A stretch of 17,009 nt of DNA from Bacillota bacterium (GCA_023444095.1 JAEZRP010000021.1:1-17009); one strand, 5' to 3'; positions 6,682 through 13,800 are shown, counted from the stretch's first letter. Program-made: numbers and translations. Notes: generated by a model from the letters alone, not told the origin.

Positions 6682-7287
6682 CTATCGGTATCGCCCGAAG
6701 AAGGAGATTTCGCCGACGCTCTTCGTCTCCTTCGCGCGCGGCTTTTCCGCCGCGTAGCCGATCGGGAGCAGGAAGAGGCAGGCGACGTCCTCCGGCAAAT
6801 TCAGAATTTCTCCCGCGCGCGGGATGTCAAGGTAGCCGACCGCGCAGCCGGAGAGTCCCATATCCGCCGCGGCGAGCAGGATGTGCGCCATCGGGATGAG
6901 AGGCGCGGCGTTCTCAAAAAGCATCGCGGCGGCGCGCCTGTCCGGGCACGCTGCGATGTAGTCCATGAACGCGCGCCCGAACCGCAATTCGTCCACGATC
7001 CGACCGAAATCGTCCGCGGGCACATCGAAACGGCCCTCCGGCACGCGCGCGCAGCACGCGAACACCACGGGCGCGTCCGCGATCCACATCTGTTCTCCCG
7101 CCGCCTGGGCGAGCGACTCCTTGAGATCGGGCTCCGTCGCGACGCCGAACAGGTGGTTCTGTCCGTTGCCGCCCGAGGGCGCGAGCCGCGCCGCCTCGAG
7201 AAGCGTTCCGATTGCCCCGTCGGGAAGCGGTTTTTCCAGAAAGCGCCGCGCTGACCTTCTGGCGCGGATGGCGTCCATTACGTTCAT
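6682..7287 (-). CDS. Nitroreductase-family FMN oxidoreductase
   Basis: A 201-residue protein. Residues 7-20 (IRARRSARRFLEKP) and 35-42 (LAPSGGNGQN) are the FMN-phosphate and flavin-binding signatures of nitroreductases. The middle carries the family segment MAHILLAAADMGLSGCAVG, and the end IGYAAEKPRAKET is the usual closing GYP/GYA element. Members reduce nitro groups, quinones or flavins with NAD(P)H as cytosolic homodimers; the true substrate is unknown. The length fits the compact clostridial type. The ATG overlaps the ABC transporter stop by 4 bases (ATGA), so it is coupled to the exporter. A second ATG three codons in (MDAIRARRS) is also possible. Terminator at 6636-6664. Confidence 0.88.
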   Translation of the reverse strand: MNVMDAIRARRSARRFLEKPLPDGAIGTLLEAARLAPSGGNGQNHLFGVATEPDLKESLAQAAGEQMWIADAPVVFACCARVPEGRFDVPADDFGRIVDELRFGRAFMDYIAACPDRRAAAMLFENAAPLIPMAHILLAAADMGLSGCAVGYLDIPRAGEILNLPEDVACLFLLPIGYAAEKPRAKETKSVGEISFFGRYR

Positions 7288-8993
7288 GATGCGTCTACCG
7301 CCTTTCTGTTCGTGAGGCTGACATATCCCGCGTCGATTTCGAGCACCCTGTCGCAGTAGCGGAGCATCGAGCGCCGGTGCGTAATGATGAGGCAGGTCGC
7401 ATCCATCGAACGCGAGATATTCTCAAGTACCCGCGCCTCGGTCATTTCGTCCAGCGCGCTCGTGGCCTCGTCGAGGATCAAAAAGGGCCGATTCCGGATG
7501 AGCGCCCGCGCGATGGCGACGCGCTGCGCCTGACCCTCGGATAGTCCGCCCGCGTGCTCGCCGATGGGGGTGTCGAGCGCCTGGGGCAGCTTCCGCACAA
7601 ATTCGGCCGCGTCCGCCGCCTCAAGCGCGCGCCACATGTCTGCGTCCGTCGCGTCGCCGCGCCCGCTCAGAAGGTTTTTGCGGATGGTACCAGAGATGAG
7701 CGTGTTTCCTTGCGGCACGTAGGAGATGAACCGCCGCGAAGCGGGGCACGCGTCCTCCGCCCAACCCTTTGCGTCGAAGAAGCGCGTGGTTCCGGCGCGC
7801 GGGGAAACGATGGCCATGGCGAGCCGGATGAAGGTGGTTTTGCCGACGCCCGAGGTACCCACGATCCCGACGCGCTCGCCGGGGTTCACGTGCACGGATA
7901 CGTCGCGCAGAACGGGTTCCTCGTCGTAGCCGAAGGACACGTCCTCGATCGAGAGGCCAACGCGGTCCGGGTAGCCCGCGCGCGGCGCGTAATCCTCCGA
8001 CCCGACCTCGCTCACCTCGCGGATGCGCTCGGTCGACACCAGCATGGAATACACCTGCGGAACGATGTAGGCGAATTCGCTCATCGGCGACTGTACCTGC
8101 GCGACGAGCGAGAGAAAGACCGTCATCGTTCCGTATGTGATGCCGCCCGTCGAGATCCGGTATGCGCCCCAGCAGAACGCAACGACGTATCCCAGGCGGA
8201 AGACGAACCTGAGAAGCCCGTTCAGAAGCATGGTGACCTTTGTCGAGGACATGACGGTCCTGAGCCTGCGCATCCGGAGTTCCGCGATGTAGGCGCTGTT
8301 CTGCTCCTCGAGCTGGAACGCCTTGAGGACCGTCAAATTCTCGAGCCGTTCCTGCATGAACGCGCGGTACTCGCTCTCCGTCTCGAACAGCCGCTTTTGA
8401 TAAAGCTGATACTTTTCGCGGAAGCCCACCATGCAAACCGCCGTCACGGGGCCGAGAAGCAGCGCGAACAGAGCCAGCGCATGGTCGTAGTAAAACAGAA
8501 CGCCGAAGGCCATCCCGAACTGAAGAACGAGCGTGATCGCGCTCGGGACGACGCTGATGATCCCGCCCGACACGGTTGAAATGTCGCTCGTGAGCCGGGT
8601 CATGAGGTCGCCCGTGTGGAATTTGGACAGCTTGAGCCACACGCCGCGCTGCACGGTGTCGAATACCCGCGCGACGAGCCCGAAGTTCAACCGCTCGCTC
8701 ACATAGGCGCTGATGTACTGGGAGAGGATGCCCACGGCGATGGTCGCGATGGTGACCCCGCCCATGGCGAGCGCGTACTTCGCGATCTGACCGTCCCTGA
8801 CGGCCCAGTCGACCACGTACTTCCCAACGATGGTCGCCGCCATCGAAAGGGTCAGCGACAGGATGTTCACGCCGAGCATCATGGCAAGGTGCCCTGCGTA
8901 AGGGCGCCCCTGCCGGACCATCCAGCGGATGCTATCCCTGTTCTTCTTCCAGTCGCGGAAGATGCCGAACAGCTTGCCCAGTTTGTCTCTCAT
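7284..8993 (-). CDS. ABC exporter, fused permease and ATPase half-transporter
   Basis: A 569-residue protein. Residues 30-320 contain the six membrane segments of a type IV exporter fold, with the coupling-helix region near YRAFMQERLENLTVLKAF (209-226). The ATPase domain (345-569) has Walker A GTSGVGKTT (379-387), Q-loop Gln428, signature LSEGQ (484-488), Walker B LILDE (505-509) with the catalytic Glu509, and His539. All catalytic residues are present, so a functional homodimer is likely. Substrate is unknown; the family exports lipids, peptides and drugs. It has no peptidase domain and is not adjacent to the RiPP-like locus, so exporting that peptide is only a possibility. The ATG has AAAGGGTG 5 nt upstream. 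Promoter at 9229-9257, with a leader of about 230 nt. It is followed by the overlapping nitroreductase gene. Confidence 0.9.
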   Translation of the reverse strand: MRDKLGKLFGIFRDWKKNRDSIRWMVRQGRPYAGHLAMMLGVNILSLTLSMAATIVGKYVVDWAVRDGQIAKYALAMGGVTIATIAVGILSQYISAYVSERLNFGLVARVFDTVQRGVWLKLSKFHTGDLMTRLTSDISTVSGGIISVVPSAITLVLQFGMAFGVLFYYDHALALFALLLGPVTAVCMVGFREKYQLYQKRLFETESEYRAFMQERLENLTVLKAFQLEEQNSAYIAELRMRRLRTVMSSTKVTMLLNGLLRFVFRLGYVVAFCWGAYRISTGGITYGTMTVFLSLVAQVQSPMSEFAYIVPQVYSMLVSTERIREVSEVGSEDYAPRAGYPDRVGLSIEDVSFGYDEEPVLRDVSVHVNPGERVGIVGTSGVGKTTFIRLAMAIVSPRAGTTRFFDAKGWAEDACPASRRFISYVPQGNTLISGTIRKNLLSGRGDATDADMWRALEAADAAEFVRKLPQALDTPIGEHAGGLSEGQAQRVAIARALIRNRPFLILDEATSALDEMTEARVLENISRSMDATCLIITHRRSMLRYCDRVLEIDAGYVSLTNRKAVDAS

Positions 8994-9222
8994 GGGTCAC
9001 CCTTTCGCATCGTGCTTTCGCACGATCCCAAGAACGCGATCCGGCCGTGGCGGCTCGCTCCGCGCGCCCGCGTCGCACCCAAAGGCGCACCCCAAAAGAT
9101 CGCCCATCGGCTCGGAAGGGGCGACAATCGCGATGCGGCTTGTCCCGCGTTGCACAAAAAAGCGCCGCGAAAATCAAGCATCGGTTCTTTGAGAAGTCAT
9201 TTCTATTCAATTTGTAATTATA
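8994..9222 (-). promoter_or_regulatory. Long structured 5' leader of the ABC exporter operon
   Basis: From the predicted transcription start near 9222 to the ATG is about 230 nt. A perfect 7-bp hairpin with a GAAA tetraloop (9009-9026, minus strand) stands directly in front of the AAAGGGTG ribosome site, and further GC-rich palindromic segments occur at 9060-9170. I recognise no known riboswitch class. A 63-codon frame (9181-8990) ends in an ATGA overlap with the ABC start but has no ribosome site. Confidence 0.45.
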
Positions 9223-9228
9223 TGCCAT

Positions 9229-9257
9229 ATTATAACAGAAAAAACCGCGCCTTTCAA
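9229..9257 (-). promoter_or_regulatory. Sigma-A promoter for the ABC exporter operon
   Basis: On the minus strand, TTGAAA (complement of 9252-9257), a 17-bp spacer and a perfect TATAAT (complement of 9229-9234). The -35 lies in the loop of the terminator of the preceding gene and the spacer contains that terminator's T-run. Confidence 0.85.
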
Positions 9258-9266
9258 CGACGCGGT
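9239..9266 (-). terminator. Terminator after the rhodanese lipoprotein gene
   Basis: On the minus strand, ACCGCG pairs with CGCGGT around an 11-base loop and is followed by TTTTTT. It begins 25 nt after the rhodanese stop and physically overlaps the promoter of the next operon. Confidence 0.75.
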
Positions 9267-9290
9267 CAAAATAATATGAGCAAATGGCGA

Positions 9291-9725
9291 TCAATCGCTT
9301 CCACTCACGGTTTCATAGGGCCAGTCGACGATGCCGCCGAAGTCATAAATATTCGTGTAGCCCATATCGGCCAGAAGCGCCGAGGAAGCCGCGCTCCTGC
9401 GCCCGCTCCTGCAATAGACGTAGAGGACGGTGTCCCTGTCGGGCAGAACCTCCGCCGCCCGCGCCTCGATGTCGTAGTCGGGGAGTAGGACAGCGCCCTG
9501 TATGTGCGACTCGGAAAACTCTTCCGGCGTACGCACGTCGAGGAGAATGTAGCCTTCCGACGCGCTCATCCGCTTGTAAGCTGTGGCAGCGTCTATTTTG
9601 GTGACCGCACCCTTTTCGGCCTGCGCGGTCGCGCCGTCACGCGCCGATTTGTCCGCATTCACGCAGCCGGTCAGAACAAGTGCCAGGGTAATCAGCGCCG
9701 CAAGCGCCACAGTCCTTCTTTTCAT
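9291..9725 (-). CDS. Rhodanese-domain lipoprotein
   Basis: A 144-residue protein. A lipoprotein signal (basic MKRR, hydrophobic stretch, lipobox LTGC with Cys21) predicts membrane anchoring on the outer face. Residues 42-140 form one rhodanese domain with LLDVRTPEEF (61-70), the HIQGA strand and the active loop C105-RSGRR. The persulfide-forming cysteine is intact, so it could carry sulfane sulfur or act as a thiol redox partner. ATG at 9725 has GGGAGGTG 7 nt upstream. It is separated from the cytochrome-b5-like gene by a terminator at 9794-9817, so it is probably transcribed separately. A TAGAAT -10-like word lies near 9756 (minus strand) without a clear -35. Confidence 0.88.
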   Translation of the reverse strand: MKRRTVALAALITLALVLTGCVNADKSARDGATAQAEKGAVTKIDAATAYKRMSASEGYILLDVRTPEEFSESHIQGAVLLPDYDIEARAAEVLPDRDTVLYVYCRSGRRSAASSALLADMGYTNIYDFGGIVDWPYETVSGSD

Positions 9726-9793
9726 ATTTATGCACCTCCCGTTGTTGACCTCATTCTATCACAGCGCGGCGCGCCCGTCCGTGACGAGCGCAC

Positions 9794-9817
9794 AAAAAAG
9801 CGGCGGTCGCCCGCCGC
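9794..9817 (-). terminator. Terminator after the cytochrome-b5-like lipoprotein gene
   Basis: On the minus strand, a 7-bp perfect GC stem (GCGGCGG with CCGCCGC) around GCGA, followed by six Ts. It lies about 10 nt past the gene's stop and splits this cluster into two transcription units. Confidence 0.88.
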
Positions 9818-9827
9818 GCGTCTGTCT

Positions 9828-10235
9828 TTATGAACCGGTCTTGATCGAGCCGACAATGGTTAAATCCTTCAGAACCGAGTCACCGTGCGGGGACTGTGCG
9901 AGGGGTTCTGTCAGGTCCTGTCCGGCCGAATATCCCTCGTGCTCCCCGTCTTTCCAGCCCTTCGCGTTCGTCACGTCGTAGATCACGCCGTTGACCGCCA
10001 TATAGGCCGGGTTCCCGTTCTTGCCGTTGAAAGCCGCGAGTTCCTCGACGGTCAGCTCAAGCTGGGCGCCGGCCTGGGCGGTCCCCTCGGCAGCGACCGT
10101 CGCCTCGGCTGTCGCCGCTCCAGTCGCTTCCACAGGCGTCGTCGGCGTCACTTCCGTATCACTAGACGTGCAGCCGACGGCGAACACCGCTACGAGCAGC
10201 ACGACGGCTCCCAGAATCAAACCCTTCTTTTTCAT
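9828..10235 (-). CDS. Lipoprotein with cytochrome-b5-like heme-binding domain
   Basis: A 135-residue protein. Residues 1-22 are a lipoprotein signal (MKKK, hydrophobic core, AVGC with Cys22). Residues 23-58 are a Thr/Ala/Glu-rich linker. Residues 59-133 are a minimal cytochrome-b5-like domain: LTVEELAAFNGKNGNPAYMA, then VNGVIYDVT, W94, EHEGY and SPHGD. His99 and His117 are the likely heme ligands. Such lipoproteins are found in anaerobic Bacillota and are thought to be extracytoplasmic electron carriers or small-ligand binders. ATG at 10235 is supported by GGAGG 8 nt upstream; the frame continues 18 codons further without a ribosome site. It starts 19 nt after the upstream rhodanese stop, so the two form an operon. 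Confidence 0.85.
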   Translation of the reverse strand: MKKKGLILGAVVLLVAVFAVGCTSSDTEVTPTTPVEATGAATAEATVAAEGTAQAGAQLELTVEELAAFNGKNGNPAYMAVNGVIYDVTNAKGWKDGEHEGYSAGQDLTEPLAQSPHGDSVLKDLTIVGSIKTGS

Positions 10236-10254
10236 TTTGACATCCTCCATTTCA

Positions 10255-10680
10255 TCAGTACGCCTCACACGCGCGCACCGCTTGTTCACATCTATTTATA
10301 CCCATTTGAATGGAGGATTTGTCGGACCAGCAAAAATTAACGAACCGACCGGCCGCCGTCTCGATCTCGCCGCTCCACTGGGTAATTCCGCCGATGTTGG
10401 TGACGTTTGTATAGCCCATCCGGACCAGATAAGCGCAGGCGTACGCGCTGCGCGAACCGCTCAGGCAGTAGACGAACAGCTTCGCGTCGCGGTCAGGTGC
10501 TGCCATTTCCATTTCGTTGATGCGATCGACCGGGACATTTCGGCTCCCGGGGATATGGCCCTCCCGATACTCCTCCGGGGAACGCACGTCGATCAGATGA
10601 ATGGAAGGATCGTTTTTCAGCTCCAGCCGCGCCTTATCCATGGAGAGATTCGCGCAACCGGATTTTTTTCCGAAGAACAT
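10255..10680 (-). CDS. Rhodanese-domain protein with unusual C-terminal tail
   Basis: A 141-residue protein. The rhodanese domain (about 12-106) has IDVRSPEEY (30-38), GHIPGSRNVP and the active loop C72-LSGSR, with the closing GGITQW element at 97-102. The N-terminus (MFFGKKSGCANL) is short and not a convincing signal peptide, so a cytosolic location is likely. The last 30 residues (from FVNFCWSDKSSIQ on) extend past the normal domain end and carry two extra cysteines; this may be a genuine tail or a frameshift read-through. ATG at 10680 has AGGGGG 8 nt upstream. It is the first gene of a pair with the cytochrome-b5-like lipoprotein. A TATATT -10-like word at about 10721-10726 (minus strand) lacks a well-spaced -35. 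Confidence 0.82.
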   Translation of the reverse strand: MFFGKKSGCANLSMDKARLELKNDPSIHLIDVRSPEEYREGHIPGSRNVPVDRINEMEMAAPDRDAKLFVYCLSGSRSAYACAYLVRMGYTNVTNIGGITQWSGEIETAAGRFVNFCWSDKSSIQMGINRCEQAVRACEAY

Positions 10681-11019
10681 ATTGAGTACCCCCTGTGTTT
10701 CATTCCCTTTGCGGCTTTAATATACCCGGCCGATGGGATTTTGTATGTGACAAGATTACAGGGGGATTCGGATCGCGCGCCATGCCGGGCGAGAAGCCGC
10801 GGCGATCGAAGCCTTTGCGATGCGCGAGTGACGTGCCGTTCCGGGACCCCCCGGATTTTTTACTGTCCGTCTGCCCTTTCATCGAAAAATGAATGCCGAA
10901 CGTCCAGCGCATCCATGCCGCGCGTCCGTCTGAACTTTTCGATGATATGAGCGTCCGCCTGCGGGCGATGCGCGCACCGCGATGCGCCTCGTTCTCATCG
11001 GAAACCTCTGTTTCGCTTC
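10681..11019. other. Intergenic region, no gene recognised
   Basis: It lies between the GH92 stop and the rhodanese start. It contains a plus-strand terminator-like hairpin (10840-10861), a 10-bp inverted repeat (tcatcgaaaa at 10879-10888, ttttcgatga at 10936-10945), and two direct copies of gtccgtctg (10865-10873, 10924-10932). Minus-strand frames here show no recognisable protein. No obvious terminator follows the GH92 stop. Confidence 0.4.
10840..10861 (+). terminator. Orphan plus-strand terminator-like hairpin
   Basis: TCCGGG and CCCGGA pair around ACCC and are followed directly by six Ts on the plus strand. The neighbouring genes all run on the minus strand, so no known plus-strand transcript ends here. 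Confidence 0.5.
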
Positions 11020-13083
11020 TCAATCTCCCATCTCGCAGACGAGCGCGCCGCCGCGCATCATCTCGCGCGCCGAAAACTCCATGCCGGGAAGCTCCTTCCC
11101 GTTGAGCAGCGCGCGGTGAACGTACATTCCTTTGCCCATCCTCCTGATCTCGAAGCGCTTCCCGCCCGGCAGGCGCATGCGCACGCGGTCGAGCTGCGGC
11201 GCGCCGACGATCATCCTGTCCTGCCCGCTCACGGGAAAGACTCCTATGACGAGCCACAGGTAGCAGCTCGAAAGCCCGCCCGAGTCGTTGTTGCCCGGGA
11301 TGCCGCCGCGCCCCTCGCAGAAGAGGTGCTTGACGCACGCATCCGTGATCTCGGCGATGCGGTCGTGCCGCCCGACAAAGTGGTACGCGAGAGGCGTCTC
11401 CATGTCCGTTTCATTGTTGAAGCCCTCGAAGCGCGCGCTCACGTCCCCCACGTGCGTGAAGCCGAAAAAGCGGTCGAGAAGGGCCGTGAATCCCGCGCGC
11501 CCGCCGGAAAGCTGAATGCGCGCGTCCATTTCTCGCAGGAGTCGGAACGAGTAGTTCCAGCGGCTTCCCTCGTAGAACTTCGATTCCGTGCGCACGAGTC
11601 CGTCGCCTGCGAAGGCCTGCCGCCAGCGTCCGGCGTGCGGCGCGAACCGCGCGGCGGCATCCGGGTACCCCAGCGCCGCGGCGAGGTCGCGCGCGAGCCC
11701 GCACGCCTCCGCAAGATCGATCTCCTGCGCCGCGTACGCGCAGCGCCCGCCGCCGATGAAGTCCGCGTTTTGGGGGTTTTCGAACACGTCCCGCGCGATT
11801 TCATCGAGAAGCCCCTCGTAGTCACCCGGTACGCCGCGGTGGAACGCGTCCAAAATGAGGTACGTGGCCAGCGCGCGCGCCTGCACGGTTTCCTTCTCCA
11901 TCCATTGACCGTCGAGGAGCAGTTGGTGCGGCAGGTGGCCGACGACCCGCGCGTAGCTCAGGATGGTCGAGAGGATCTTTTCCGAAATGTCCGGATAGAG
12001 GGTGAAAAGGAGGGGCATCTGAGTCTTGTATTGATCCCAGAGCGTTGCGAAGTCAAGGACGAGCTTTTCCTCGTCCGGCTTGATGAAGTTTTCCCCGCTC
12101 CAGTCGGAGGGCTTGGTGAGCGTATGATAGAGGTTCGAATAGAAAAGCCGCTCCATGCGCGGGTCGTCCGTCTCGATCTCGACGGCGGAGAGGGCCTCGT
12201 TCCACGCTTCGCGCGCGGCGACGCGGATTTCCCCAAAGGAACGGTCCTCTGCGTGACAGTCCGCGACCGCCTTTTCCAGGGACAGCGGGGAAATGGAGAG
12301 GAGCATTTCCGCAGGGCCGACCGCCCCCAAATCTGCCACACAGCCGAACGGCGCTTCCGTTTGGCCGGACGAAAACGCGGAAGCCGACAGTTCCCCATTC
12401 CCAAAGAAAAGCCTTAGGTTCCGCACGTCGCCCCGAAAGCGCGCGCAGAAATAGAGCTTCAGCCCAGCTAGAACAACCTCGGCGGCGACGGCGTTATCCC
12501 CGATGACCTTCATTTCGCAACCGCCGGAAGCCTTCCGCACGCGCGGTCCTGCATCGGCGGAGAGACCGTCGTTCGAGAAGTCCACCGCGATTCGCCCGCC
12601 GGGTCTGGTAAATCCGTACCTGTGAACGGACGCGCGCCCCGAGACCGTCGTCTGGCAGACGATGCCGCTCTCCCTGATTCGCAATGCGTAGTATCCGGGC
12701 GACGCCTCCTCATCCGCCATGTGGACGGGCGCCCGCATCCCGCAAAGCGCGCCGTAGAAGGGCGTCGTCACCGCATAATTATAGAAGGTGTTGATGAACC
12801 CCGCGCCGTCGTGGTGGATGTGCGAAAAGCCGCAGATACGCCCATCCTCGTGAAGGCGGCGAAGCGGTTCGCCGGTGTTGACCATAAGGTGCCCGTATCC
12901 GGACGAATAACCGCCCGAGTACGCACAGACGGAGAGCTTCCCGAACGGCAGCACAGCCCCAGGGTTGTTGTTTCCAGCCAATCCCTTAATGAAGTGCCAG
13001 GCAGCGGAAACGCCCTCCGGCTCGGGAAGCTCGATGCCGCCGCAGCCGAGGAATACGTCGACCAAATCCGCTGGTGTTTTCAT
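11020..13083 (-). CDS. GH92 family alpha-mannosidase, intracellular type
   Basis: A 687-residue protein. GH92 motifs in order: GNNNPGAVLPFGKLS near the N-terminus, YSSGYGH, GFSHIHHDGAG, then LDFATLWDQYKTQMPL, YEGSRWNYSF, and GNNDSGGLSSCYLWLVIGVF near the end. The family comprises calcium-dependent inverting exo-alpha-mannosidases (alpha-1,2 and other linkages). The Asp of GNNDSG and the Glu of YEGSRWNY likely correspond to catalytic positions (family knowledge, not aligned). No signal peptide is seen, so it probably acts in the cytosol on imported mannosides; some GH92 motifs deviate (SFRLLRE in place of the common W-x-PHD), so specificity may differ. ATG at 13083 is chosen because AAAGGA lies 8 nt upstream; an earlier in-frame ATG lacks this. 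Promoter at 13122-13150. It is transcribed alone, with no transporter or other glycosidase beside it. Confidence 0.88.
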   Translation of the reverse strand: MKTPADLVDVFLGCGGIELPEPEGVSAAWHFIKGLAGNNNPGAVLPFGKLSVCAYSGGYSSGYGHLMVNTGEPLRRLHEDGRICGFSHIHHDGAGFINTFYNYAVTTPFYGALCGMRAPVHMADEEASPGYYALRIRESGIVCQTTVSGRASVHRYGFTRPGGRIAVDFSNDGLSADAGPRVRKASGGCEMKVIGDNAVAAEVVLAGLKLYFCARFRGDVRNLRLFFGNGELSASAFSSGQTEAPFGCVADLGAVGPAEMLLSISPLSLEKAVADCHAEDRSFGEIRVAAREAWNEALSAVEIETDDPRMERLFYSNLYHTLTKPSDWSGENFIKPDEEKLVLDFATLWDQYKTQMPLLFTLYPDISEKILSTILSYARVVGHLPHQLLLDGQWMEKETVQARALATYLILDAFHRGVPGDYEGLLDEIARDVFENPQNADFIGGGRCAYAAQEIDLAEACGLARDLAAALGYPDAAARFAPHAGRWRQAFAGDGLVRTESKFYEGSRWNYSFRLLREMDARIQLSGGRAGFTALLDRFFGFTHVGDVSARFEGFNNETDMETPLAYHFVGRHDRIAEITDACVKHLFCEGRGGIPGNNDSGGLSSCYLWLVIGVFPVSGQDRMIVGAPQLDRVRMRLPGGKRFEIRRMGKGMYVHRALLNGKELPGMEFSAREMMRGGALVCEMGD

Positions 13084-13121
13084 GTGCACATTCCTTTCTC
13101 GATCAGGATTCGTTTGGGAAC

Positions 13122-13150
13122 ATGATAGCACACATCCATACGGTTGGCAA
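13122..13150 (-). promoter_or_regulatory. Sigma-A promoter for the GH92 gene
   Basis: On the minus strand, TTGCCA (complement of 13145-13150), a 17-bp spacer and TATCAT (complement of 13122-13127). The transcript would start about 32 nt before the ATG, which leaves room for the AAAGGA ribosome site. No operator palindrome is evident. Confidence 0.7.
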
Positions 13151-13366
13151 TTGGGTACCCTCCGTCGCGCGGCAATTCGGATACACCCATGTGCGCCAAT
13201 TATTCAAACGCGCCTTGCTTCGAATGCGACGGTCACCGCAAGCGATACCCAGGAAAACCGCACCTAATGTGTTCATACAGTTGGCAGCCCCGGCTGGTAG
13301 ATACACATAGAAATCAAGCCTGGCAGGAATTTTTGCGCTGCTCCCAGCGCGAATCCCAATCTTAAT
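13151..13366. other. Spacer between divergent GH92 and csp promoters
   Basis: No gene or clear regulatory element was found. A small palindrome, GCGCTG and CAGCGC around ctcc (13335-13350), is present but has no T-run on its 3' side in either direction, so I do not call it a terminator. Confidence 0.35.
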
Positions 13367-13395
13367 TTGACAATGAGCGGAATTGGTGATAAACT
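13367..13395 (+). promoter_or_regulatory. Sigma-A promoter for csp and helicase
   Basis: A perfect TTGACA (13367-13372), a 17-bp spacer and TAAACT (13390-13395) with an extended -10 TG one base upstream. The predicted start near 13402 leaves a leader of about 110 nt, the long type usual for cold-shock mRNAs. Confidence 0.82.
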
Positions 13396-13422
13396 GAATG
13401 CAAGTTCAAAGTAAGTGGTAAA

Positions 13423-13474
13423 CCTCGTATTTGTGTAAATCGATGTTTAGCGATTTGCAGAAATACGGGGTTTT
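13423..13474 (+). promoter_or_regulatory. Two-tier hairpin with T-run in the csp leader
   Basis: The outer stem pairs 13423-13432 (CCTCGTATTT) with 13461-13470 (AAATACGGGG); the inner stem pairs AAATCG (13437-13442) with CGATTT (13451-13456). GGGG is followed by TTTT, which resembles an intrinsic terminator. Its place between promoter and ribosome site suggests attenuation or a temperature-responsive fold, which is an inference. Confidence 0.6.
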
Positions 13475-13511
13475 CTGTACGCTCAGGGACGGAGTAAATT
13501 AGGAGGTACCA

Positions 13512-13730
13512 ATGATGAATACTGGTACGGTAAAATGGTTTAACGCGGATAAGGGCTTTGGCTTCATCGCAAACGATAACGGCGGAGACGACGTATTCGT
13601 CCACTTCTCTTCCATCGCTTCCGGCAGTGGCTACAAGTCCCTGCAGGAGGGTCAGGCCGTCACGTTTGACGTGGAGACCGACCCGAAGAACAGCAAGAAG
13701 CTCCGGGCCGCCAACGTCCGGGTTGCCTGA
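13512..13730 (+). CDS. Cold-shock protein (CspA/CspB family)
   Basis: A 72-residue single cold-shock domain. It opens with the canonical TGTVKWFNADKGFGFI; RNP1 is KGFGFI (14-19) and RNP2 is VFVHF (28-32), whose aromatic residues stack on single-stranded RNA or DNA. The length and the absence of any extension match standard Csp proteins, which melt RNA secondary structure in the cold and in growth. AGGAGG lies 5 nt before the first ATG (13512) and 8 nt before the second (13515), which gives the usual MNTGTVKWF start; either may be used. It has a strong promoter and structured leader, and is followed after a terminator by a DEAD-box helicase, a natural partner in RNA remodelling. Confidence 0.95.
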   Translation: MMNTGTVKWFNADKGFGFIANDNGGDDVFVHFSSIASGSGYKSLQEGQAVTFDVETDPKNSKKLRAANVRVA

Positions 13731-13745
13731 TCGGCGCAAGCAAGC

Positions 13746-13778
13746 GTCCGTCCATCCGAACCGGATGGACGGGCTTTT
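13746..13778 (+). terminator. Terminator between csp and helicase
   Basis: A stem of at least 11 bp (CCGTCCATCCG with CGGATGGACGG) around a 3-base loop, followed by GCTTTT. It begins 16 nt after the csp stop and ends 22 nt before the helicase ATG. The helicase has no promoter of its own that I can see, so read-through would set a high csp to low helicase ratio. Confidence 0.85.
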
Positions 13779-13800
13779 CAAGAGAAATGATTGGAGATTT

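Noticed and set aside
7554..8579. Plus-strand open frame of over 340 codons opposite the ABC exporter
   Set aside because: It lies fully antisense to a gene with every ABC motif. Its composition (His/Arg/Asp-rich) is typical of a complementary-strand shadow.
8990..9181. 63-codon frame in the ABC leader
   Set aside because: It ends in an ATGA overlap with the exporter, which is suggestive, but it has no Shine-Dalgarno and no recognisable features. It is mentioned under the leader only.
10700..11338. Minus-strand frame of 212 codons overlapping the GH92 3' end
   Set aside because: The first half overlaps GH92 in another frame and the second half shows no recognisable protein features, so it was not annotated as a gene.
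11116..12417. Plus-strand open frame of over 430 codons opposite the GH92 gene
   Set aside because: Antisense to conserved GH92 motifs, low-complexity, no ribosome site or recognisable domain.
13335..13350. GCGCTG/CAGCGC hairpin as a terminator
   Set aside because: The T-run is on its 5' side on the plus strand and no T-run follows it on either strand.
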